From positions 100,697,094 through 100,761,093 of the forward strand of contig NC_063162.1 in NCBI RefSeq assembly GCF_023159225.1: a stretch of DNA of 64,000 bases, read 5' to 3'. Positions 40,701 to 51,900 of the stretch are shown one piece after another (positions within the stretch are counted from its first letter, which is position 1; the number at the start of each line of letters is the position of its first letter). Source of the DNA: Perognathus longimembris pacificus. Taxonomy: Eukaryota > Chordata > Mammalia > Rodentia > Heteromyidae. The notes below the pieces were generated by a model that saw only the letters and a list, made by a program, of their open reading frames with translations, was not told where the DNA came from and searched no databases. Both the position numbers and the translations under genes were made by a program.

Positions 40701-41866
40701 CTGGACACTTTGTCCAAAAGCCCATTAGCTAGAAGGATTTGGGGTTGACTAAACTGGTTAGTTTAAGGAACACTTTTTGGGAATTACTGCAGATGCAAAT
40801 TAATTCAGGCAAAAGTTAAAACCAACATTGCCTACCTAGTTACATGAATATCGTGGCTGGTGTTCATGATAGAGTGAGGTATGTATAACCTGCTTCCTAT
40901 CTAATTTACTCTTCATAATGTTTGTGCTCTTATATTGTTAATGACCAAATTTCTAATAAGTGGTTCAATTTAATTAACCTGACAAGTTGAAAAAAGAATC
41001 TGTATCCAGATATTAATAGAATTAAAGGCACACAGAACTAAGGATCTAGGTAAGGGACATATACAACTTACTCATTGTGTCCTAGGAACCCACTGTCAAA
41101 TGCAAATGTCTTTGACCTAGAATTCACTATGGTTAATGTACATGATATGGTGTTTGCTAAGGGAGTATGATGACCTAAAACTTCACTTCTTATTTAAGAG
41201 GAAAACGTGCCTCCAGAAGACATAGAGAAAGTTGCAAATCATGTACTTGACATCCACCTTCCAATAACATCACAAAATTTAACCCATGAACTAGACAAAA
41301 TACAGACACTTATACAACTATGTGAAGACTACAGAACAGATGCGGACAGGCTAAATAAGGCAGCAGATGGAGCCCAAAAACTTTTGGTGAAGGCCAAAGT
41401 AGCTGAGTAAGTATAGTATTAATATTCTCATCTTGCTATAATGAGCCATCTGCTAACAGGCTATCTGAAAAAAATTGTTGGCCCAGAGAGCTATAATGTG
41501 CAAATGAAATTACCCTCCAGTAATTCAGTGTCAAAACTGAAGGAAAGCTAAGCATTTTTTTTTTTTGAGAAAAGTGTTAGTTGCAAGACTGTGTAGGGAT
41601 GCTTGCGCTTGCTTTCTGTTCTCCTCAGAGCCCTCCCAATAGTCTGAGGTCTCTTAATACCAATGCCAGTAAATGCCACGTGTGAATTATATCCCAACAC
41701 TTTAACTGATGGTTGGAATATGATGCCATGTTCCCTTCTAAGTTCATTGTATTTTGAAAAGCTAAATTTATAAAAAAAAAAAAACAAAAACAAACTACAG
41801 TTAAAGAAGAGGAGGAGGAGGAGAAGGAGGAGGAGGAGGAGGAGGACGACTACGACGACGACTAGG

Positions 41867-41906
<40 letters not shown>

Positions 41907-42883
41907 AGGCAGGCAAACAGACTATAATAGTGGAGAATAGAAGACCTAGGTTCTGGTACCCCAAAAGAATGCAGGAGTAGAATATACATATGGTGCAAGA
42001 GCTAATGAACTCTTAACTCCTTTCCCCCTGTTCACTTAGCCAAGCAAGAAGGCCAAGCAATCAGGATGTTTTTCACGAGTGGAGGATGCTGCAGGTCAGG
42101 GCCATAGTGTTTCTGGGAGGTGGTAACATCAACATCATTGCCAGTTTTGAATGCTCTCCAGAGTTGAGGCCTGAGCTAGACTTGAGGCAGTCCTCATCAT
42201 CCACTGGAACAAAGGATGTGGGTTAGATGCCTCTAGAAGTCTGACCCCTTCCAATGTTTAGAATCAGAAAGATTATGTAGCCATGGTAGAATTCCACAGC
42301 ATTAAAAATACAAAATCTAACCATGCAATAGTGATGCTTTTAAAAGTTGGTACCTGATGTTCCTGGGAGGAGCTCAGTCCATGAAAATTAAACAAACAAC
42401 AAAAAAAGACTATAGAATAAAATTATGGGATGTGTGAATAACATAAAAAGTGGGAAGATTTTGATAAATTTTTTCATTCTTTACAAAAGTACCAACTTTC
42501 TGAATTTGCTATCATGAGTAGTACATTTTTAAAAAGTTTTGTTTTGTTTTTTGCCAGTCCTGGGGCTTGAACTCAGGGCCTGAGTACTGTCCCTGGCTTT
42601 GCTCAAGGCTAGCACTCTACCACTTGAGCCACAGCACCACTTCCAGCCTTTTCTATATATGTGGTGCTGAGGAATTGAACCCAGGACTTCATGTATACAA
42701 GGCAAGCACTTTACCACTAGGCCATATTCCCAGCCCCTACATTGAAAATTTAAAGAAAAAAAGAATATAGCCTATATGTTATGTACACACAGTACAGCTT
42801 ACCTGTGTATAATATGTAACATACATATGTAATATTATATATTATCTATATACTATATTTTTCCACATATATAAAGGAAATAT

Positions 42884-42932
<49 letters not shown>

Positions 42933-45900
42933 GAAGAAATGAGTGCTAGTTCCCCGGGAATGACCAAAATGAAATGATGGGGTAGAGGGTTTATACTGGG
43001 AGAAGGGAGGATTCCTGAAGTTTAGTGAAAGAGGAGTGAGTGCCTATGGAAATAGAGGATTGGCTGGGTGGGGCAGGGATGTTTTACAGCTCAAATTATT
43101 ATTATTATTGTTTTTTTTTGCAAGTCCTTGGGCTTGGACTTCAGGGCCTGAGCACTGTTCCTGGCTTCTTTTTCTCAAGGCTAGCACTCTCCCTCTTGAG
43201 CCACAGTACTGTTTGTGTGGTGCTGAGGAATCAAACCCAGGGCTTCGTGCATACTAGGGAAGCACTCTACTGCTGAGCCACATTCCCAGCCCTCAATTTA
43301 TTTTTGTTGTGGGCACAAATATATCTTCTAATGCTTCTACAAAGTCTGTCTAATGTTCTACTCACTTGATATGTTCTGTTCAATGTGGTTTTGAGTCCAC
43401 AGACATAAGCATCCAGTGAATGCTGACTTGAGGTGAGTTCTTTTCTGTACTGTGCTCTATCTCTTGGAATGCTTGTGATTTTAACCTCTGACTGGGCCTC
43501 TGAGTGGCTGGAATGTCAGCAAAGCTTAAAACCCCCGTGAATAAACATAGCCTGAAACACAATTCCTCTCTTGCTCTCAGTGGGGCCTCTCGGTCCCCAC
43601 CCCCACTCTGATAAGTTATTTCAAGAGTGCCATGTGTGGTTCAGAAATTAGAAGGTTGCAGTTGAACAGTTTTTATGGGCAAAGAAACCATATTTGGTAG
43701 GAATCAGTATCTACTGGATATGCACATGTGTTGTTATTGGCATTTAAATTATACCTGTTTCTCAAAATGAAGAGTTGAGCACTTTGCTTAAGAGGAATTT
43801 AAATTGACTTTATAAATAATTCACTACAGTTTCTGGTTGAGTGGAGTGAACTTTCAAGGTGAAGTAAATAAATAATTGCATATTTATTTAATCTGATATG
43901 TTAATATCTAACCTTAGGAAAGCAGCAGATGGTCTATTAAACCTTGGCAAAACATTGAACAAGATGCAACAAGCTCACATCACCCAAGGACAAATGAACT
44001 CTTCTATCACACAGCTGACTGCTGAGATAACAAAAATAAAAAAGAATGTACTGCAGGTATTTATCTTTTTTTTTACACTAACCTGAAATAGGTTTGATGG
44101 TGGGAATAACAGAGTGGTTTTTAAGGGTGCCAGTGCCACACTTGCCTTACCTGTCTGATGGGATAATTATGAGGGCAAATTAAGATGTTAGTGGGTTTCC
44201 TTACTTTATTGATGTTCTATATTCATGTGACTAGTCTTGTTGCTCATGTTACTGAGAACATACATTTGAAAATTCTCTGCAGAAGCCTTCCATTCATCAT
44301 TTCATTTAGTTCTAAGCAATTCTGGAGGAAGAGACAGCTTGAAAAGGAGGAAACCAAAGCTCTGGAAGGTTCATGCGACAGCCTCAGGTCACACAGTTAA
44401 TTAACTGTAGATCTGAGCCCTTCTGGAGAGAAGTGGCTGTAAATGCTCATAAACCACAGAAGTAAAGAATTCGTTGTTCCATGGTGTTGTGACTAAACTT
44501 GCATGACTTCTGTAAAATACTCTAAACTAAAAGATTATCTCACCTAGAAGAATTGTTCTATCCAGAGGCAGATGGGAGCAGGACCTTGGTTAAGCCATAC
44601 CTCAGTACAGAAAGAATTCCAGAAGCTGGTGGTTGTACCAGGACCTCATCTCATGGTGTGAGGGCTTTTCTTCCTCAGTTGCATCCTCTGTCATAGCCCC
44701 TTCCTCACATTGTTGAGAGTTACTCAGTCTCTAGTCTTCAGTTTTTCTTAGATCTACTACAGACATCTTGAGAGAAAAAGCAGAAATCAACAGACAAACA
44801 ACAGGAAAATGATTGCTAGAAAGAAGTTACATACATAAAAGCAGGAAAACAGGAAGGCCCCTAGGGTTTTCTTTTCCAGACACATACTGTAGAATAGGAG
44901 TTGGCAAATATAGCCAAATCATATGGCCTATGGCTGCTTTGCACTGTAGCTGCAAAGAGTTGAGGGGTTGCAAGGAGTCTATAAGCCATGTTTATTATCT
45001 ATCCCTTTACATAAAAAGTATGCAGATGCCTTCTCTAGGAAAACTCCCACATATGCCCAAGGATATGGGAAGAGATTTCTATATCTAAAAATATAGCAGA
45101 CTGATACCCTAAGGAACCTTCCTAGTTAAAAGAACTAAAACTATTAGCTAGGATATTTCCATTTTTAAATACATGGATGAATTCATAAGAAACCAAAGAC
45201 ATCCTCAGAGACCAAAAATGACAGGGAAAGATGAATGCAGAGAGCTAATCAAGCCCTAATCTGACAGCAGCAGAAGGCACCTGCCACTCTCTAGTGTACT
45301 GCAGCCTTTCAGTTCAATGGTTGCCATGCCAAACAGAAACCAAAGCCAACTTGACGTGACAAGTTCTCTGACCTTCACAGAAATGGGAATCCAAAGCAAA
45401 AAAATACCTCAGCTAAATGCTGGACACTCCCTCCCTCTCTCAGACACATACATATGCTCACACATATACACACACACTCACATACTCTCTCTCACTCTCT
45501 CTCATTCACACATACACACATGCCACAGTCAATAAAGAATTTTCTTCTGGCTGGGTTCTGATGGTTTGTACCTATAATCCAAGCTACTGACCAGGCTAAG
45601 ATCTGAAGATGGGGGTCTGAAGCCAGCCCAGGTGAAAAAAATCCTTGAGACTCTTATTTTCACTTAACCAGTCAAAAGTTAGAGCTGGGTGTCTGACTAG
45701 AGTGATAGAACACCACCTGTGTAAGTGAAAAGCTGAGTAAATGCACAACGCCCTGAGCCAGCCCAGGCAGGAAAAACTCTGAGACTCTTATCTCCAATTA
45801 ATTACCCAAAAGAAACTAGAGTTAGAGCAGTTGGCTCAAGTGGTACTGCGCTAACCTTGAGCATTTAAAAAAAAAATAAAAAACTCGGGGACAGTACCCA

Positions 45901-48900
45901 GGATCTGAGTTCAAGCCTCAGGACTTGCACACAAACCCATAAAAGTCAAGTTACAGAAATGTACACTGTATTTTGCTAATTTTTAGGAAACTATATTTTG
46001 TTATGAATTCTTCATAGATTATACTATAAAGTCTATAAGACCCTGGGCACCTATAACTCACAATTGTTATCTTAGCTAATCGAGATCAGAGGATCACGAT
46101 TTAAAGCCAGCACAAGTAGCAAAGTCCAGGACACTTTTCTCTAACTGACCACCAAAAAAAAGTGGAGCTGTGGCTCAAAGTGTAGAATACTAGCCTTGAG
46201 CACAAAAGCTCAGGGCCAGCAACCAGACCCTGAGTTCAAGCCCCAGGACTCATTAAAACAAAACAAACAAAAACATTAGATTCAGAAGTGTGGCTGCCTT
46301 TGGTGTCAGGGGAGATTAAATGGGATGTATGTTTCTGGGGCTTTGGCTCATTTGGATACCCTAAAAATGGTTAGTTTAGGAACATATTTATCATAGCTTC
46401 TTTTAGACCCTTCTGTATGTCAATACTTTCGTAATAACTTTTTCTTCAATCAATGCAACAGCAAAAGTGATGACACTAGTTTCTTCTACTTTCACATACA
46501 GCTTTTTTCTCTTTTGAGGAATTAATAATAGCATATTTTTTGTTTGTCTCATTAAAAGATGTTCCCCTTCTGTTCAACAACAGGCAGAAAATCAAGCAAA
46601 AGAAATAAAGAACAAACTGAATTCCACAAAGCAACAGCTGGAGCTGGAGGATGAACTGACCCTGCTGCAGACTAAGTGGCAAAGGAGTCAAGACCAAGTG
46701 GGCAGAGTGAAATCCCAGGCTGAATCTGCTCTTCACCAGGCTGGGGCAGCTGAGAAGGTTACTTTTCCTTTCACTGCCACCCGGAGCAAGCAGGGCTTCT
46801 TGTAAAGGACCATCCTGGAAGCCCAGATTGTTGTGCCATTCCTCAGCGTGTTCATTAAAGCTGATCCATGGCATATGCTCACTCGATCCTAGTGCAGAGA
46901 GGCCATGTGCCTCAGAAGACTACACCTAGCCAATCGCGTCACACTGTTACCCCTCCATATCCCCTTCCTGGTATTCTCAGCAGCCTCCTAGTCACATAGG
47001 TCATTAACCCAATTTTTCCTGATTTTTTTCATACTTTTACAACTTTGGTTATTTGCCCCTTAATTCAACCACATAACATATACAAAGAAAGTAGTATATT
47101 TTTAAAAATCACCTACCAAAGAGATAGATCAAGTGACAGACTTGTGTGTGAGTTAATTAAATGGTTATGGTAAGTGGCCCATTATTTAGGTTGCTGAAAG
47201 AATCTATCAACTCATCTTCTTAGCAGGAAATCTTTTGTTGATTAAATAGTAGCTTGAACAAAAGAAAAATGTTAGTGTTTCTACAACTGGCCTGTTCTCT
47301 TGATTTTAATTCCTAATGTCTAATTTTCTACTAGCTTGGGAGTTGGGGAGTTTCTATAGAAAAGGTATTCAGGAAAGGGCTTCCTTATCTCCCATATCCT
47401 GTCCATCCTCTGCCTGGCTCTATCGTTTGCTCATCTACTTTCCTTCTAGGTTGTCAGTCACATGAGTTTGATGTCAAATACTGGTATTCTGATTTCAAGA
47501 GAGAGTTTCTTACTAACATTCTTTTAAGCCTTCCTTTCTACTACATTTTTTATTTTACCTAACAAGGGATTTTCTGCTTCAAATTTTCATTCTTTAGTTC
47601 CTACTTTGAATATATAATGGATTTAACCCAAATGAACCAGAGATTTGTCAAGGGCAGAATGAGATCATGCCTGTCTCCTGTATCTCCCATCCTAGCATAG
47701 TGTAGGGTAACACTGGTGCTTCATAGCTGGTTTCCTAAACATGCAATATTGATTGATATTTTGTAGCAAATTTATTTTTAATCAAATGAGTTTTTCTAAC
47801 ATGAAAAAAGCAAGCAATGCAAATAAAGCCTTCTCTGAACTCTCAAAGAGGATCAAAAATGTTAGCTGGATTAAGGGGTCCTCTGCATCTCTTTTGTGAA
47901 GGGTGTTTGGAGAATTATCATTGCATATGCACATCCTTCCTAAATATATTCTGTTTGTTTGTTTTTGTGTTTTGCCAGTCCTGGGACTTGAACTCAGGGC
48001 CTGAGCACTGTCCCTGGCTTCTTTTTGCTCAAGGCTAGCACTCTACCACTTGAGCCACAGCACCACTTCTGACTTTTTCTATATATGTGGTGCTGAGGAA
48101 TCGAACCCAGGGCTTCATGTATACCAGGCAAGCACTTTACCACTAGGCCATATTCCCAAGCCTTCTAAATATGTTTTGATGATAGGAGTGTGGCTCTGTT
48201 ACAGGAATATGTTGAGCTGAAAAATCAGTATGCTATTCTTCAACATGAGACAAGCACCAGAGGACTAACAATGGAAACTTGGGGGCGAGTCAGTCAGCTA
48301 AAAGAAGCAGCAGTGAAACTAGCTGAAGAAACAGAGGACAAGATAACAAGGATAGCAGGTATCTATTCTTTTGTCTGCCCCACAGATGTGACTTTGTAAC
48401 AACTCTACCTTCCCGATAGAGTGTTTATACTCTTCTCTGTTTATCATTAACATAGTTTAGCCCTAAACTAAGTTCACTGAAGAGAGAGGAGAGGACTGGA
48501 ATTTGTGTTTCAGGGGCTATAAAGTAACAAGTTTCATGTGTGGATTTGCCTAGGAAGGAAGGAATTAACTTCTGCTTTTCATCTATTAGAGCAAATTAAG
48601 ATTCCCTGTGGTCACCTTGAAATGTCCTCTCTTCAGTTCAATGTTCTCAAATAAAGAAGAGATGTCTGAGAACATTTTGCCTGAGAGGCCAGAGATGTTG
48701 CTAAGCATACCACAAAGCACAGGGCAACATGCCCAAACAATTATGTCCAAAATATCAGAAATTGAGGCTAAGAGAGACCCTGCTTTTTTTGTCACAGGCA
48801 GGTAACTTTCTCAGGTTAGTATGAGCTACGTTCTAGCACAGTGGGTCACCTCACATAGATTAGTAGACAGTAATAAAAAAATCACTTTTTTTTGGACTTT

Positions 48901-51900
48901 GATCAAAAAGGATTTTAATCAAAATGAAAATTCTGACACATACAAAGTAGAGTAAACATATGTTATACACAGCCAAAATCGAAGTCCAAATCCTCTTTCC
49001 CACTCACATAATTTTTCTGGGCATATATCACTTCCTGATCTCTAGTCCAGAAATACCAATGAGTATATTTCTTTACTCATGGTTATATTTACTGTCTCCC
49101 CCAAATTTAAAACCATTTATATTCTATTAGGATATATAACTTTCAAAATATTGAAACAATCAAGACTCTTTACTTACAAATTATAAAATGTACCTTTGTC
49201 TTGACATCCATTTATATCATCTCTATGATATGGCAATGAAACACAGTGTAGCTATGGGCCAAATTCAGGAAAAATACAAACCTATCAACACTCATTTTAT
49301 TTGGGGAGACAATCACAGCCAATATCATGAAAATCAGTTTCTATTATTTTGGGCCATAGGAAAAAAATGGGAAGTATATTTCTGACTTAAGTCAGAGTCC
49401 AAACTGTTTCCATTTATCCAAAATGTACAGTTCAGGAAATTAGATTACAAGAAAAAATGTAAATTAGAGAACTCAGACATCCCTGAAAAAGTGATTTCTT
49501 TATCTTCTCTTTTCATTTTAAGGCTTTTACAAACTCAACAAGGTTGGGGCTGGGGATATAGCCTAGTGGCAAGAGTGCCTGCCTCGGATACACGAGGCCC
49601 TAGGTTCGATTCCCCAGCACCACATATACAGAAAACGGCCAGAAGCGGCGCTGTGGCTCAAGTGGCAGAGTGCTAGCCTTGAGCAAAAAAGAAGCCAGGG
49701 ACAGTGCTCAGGCCCTGAGTCCAAGGCCCAGGACTGGCCAAAAAAAAAAAAAAAAAAAACCAAGGTAGAAAAAGAAGATTGATTTGGCTGCCACTCAACT
49801 CTGCTACTTAAGAAGGGGCAGAGCACCCATTAGGATGAGATATCCACGGGCTCCCTGTGAGGACCTGGGGCAGCACCAAAGTTAACAGATTGAAGGGTGG
49901 ACACAGCCTGAGGCCAGGGTCCCTCACAGAACTCCAAGTCCTTCAGAAACAGAAGGCATATTTGACATAAGGCTGGACAGTGTACTTGAAAGTTTAGTTG
50001 TCTGGGTTTTCTATTTCCTTTTTCCTTTTTGGTGTGTGTATAGTTGTGCCAATCCTAGGGCTTGAACTTGGCTTGGGCTCAGTCCCTGAGCTTTTTTGCT
50101 CCAGGCTAGCGTTCCACCACGTGAGCCACAGCTCCACTTCAGCTTTTTGGTGGTTAATCAGAGAAAAGAGTCTCACAGACTTTCCTACCACTGTGATCCT
50201 AATATCTCAGCCTACGGCATAGCTTGGATTACAGGTGTGAGCCACCAGAGCCTTGTGTCAGGTAACTAATACCTATCTATTTACTGCATTAACAATTTAC
50301 CCATGAACTTGATGGCTATAGAAACAATCATGTCCTGTGTTGTTGTGGATGACCTGGGCAAGTCTTCTCTGGTCCCCCCTGGGCTACTCCCTTCAGTGGA
50401 TGGGTCAGCTGGCCAGATCTTCTAGAGACAGTTGTGGCTCAGATGTGAGAGCTCTGTCCATGGGCCCTGTTGACACTATTTACAGCATGGTGTTTCAGAG
50501 TCCATTGAGAGTAAGAGCAAAAGACACAAGTCCCCTGAAGTCTGGCATCCTCCTTGATAATTCATTTCTTCTAATTTTGGCTAGCTAAAACCAACTTGAA
50601 CAGCCAGTCCAAGCTGGGGAGGCTTGGAGTTGGGGAATGGGCAGATAGACCTACTTCTTGATGAATGGAATATAGAGAATATAGAATTTCTGAAAACAAA
50701 TGATGGGTGACTAACCGCAATGAGAAGCCATTAATATCACCAGACCTGAAGGGAAAGGGGAAGCACCAGAGCCTTGAAGAAGCTGCCAGAACCCCAGTGA
50801 CCCTTGACTCATTTGTCAACACATTCCATTGGCCAAGTGTGAATAAAACAGAGGTAAAGGGAACCAGGTGATGTCAGCCCTGGAGGCTGGTGTTCCAGGA
50901 TATACAACAGGATGACCATATTGACTCACCTGGTGGAAACACGGGGACCTATTTTTTCCAAATATCCTTCCAGGGTGGAATGCCCCTTTCAACCCCAAAT
51001 GACCTCTATGTGAAAGCCTCTAGTGACAGAACACTCACTACCTTCCACAGCAGCTATGTGGTCTTTGAATAGCTGTGGCTGGTGAAAAAGCTACTCTTTC
51101 CACTGAGATAAAGTTTTCCTTCATCAAGGTTGCACCTGCTGCTTTTCATTTTATTTCTCAGGATGACAGAGAACATATCCACTCTGCTTTTCTAAGCTGG
51201 CCTTTCAAATACTTCAAAATATCTATGCCATGTGCACTGAATCTTCTTTTCATACAAAACATCACAACTTAAGAAGTTCACATTTGCTCAGAGGACGCAA
51301 TTTCAGATTCTTTCAGCAGCATGTTAGTTTGACAATAACTCCAAACCAATTCAGCATTCAGGTGTGGTCTTCCCATTGAAGGGAGACATTTGCTCTTGTG
51401 CTTCTAGAAGTTTTATTTCTAACTAAGGTCAAGAGTTTGACTCGAAAAGAGTACTTCACTACTATACGTAGCTCTCCATAGATCTTGTATCCACTATGGC
51501 ATAGGCTCTTTATTCAAGTTTACTAGACTTCTCAAATGTTTGTTGAATGAGGAATGAATAAATGAATGTACAGGTAGATAGGTATGGATAGAATAAGAAT
51601 GAAGCTCAAAAGGCAACAGTTTGCTTTCAGTATTCATGGCCTTATGTGTCAGCAAGGCAACAGAAAGAAGGGAATAAAAACATCAGCCCTGAGTTGGGAA
51701 TGTGGCTTAATGGTAGAGTGCTTGCCTAGCATATATGAAGCCCTAGGTTCAATTCTTCAGTACCACAAAAACAGAAAAGGGCAGAAGTGGTGCTGTGGCT
51801 CAAGTTGTAGAGTGCTAGCCTTGAGCATAAAGAAACTCAGGGACAGTGCCCAGGCCCAGAGTTCAAGCCCTAGGACTGGCCAAAAAAAAAAAAAAAAAAA

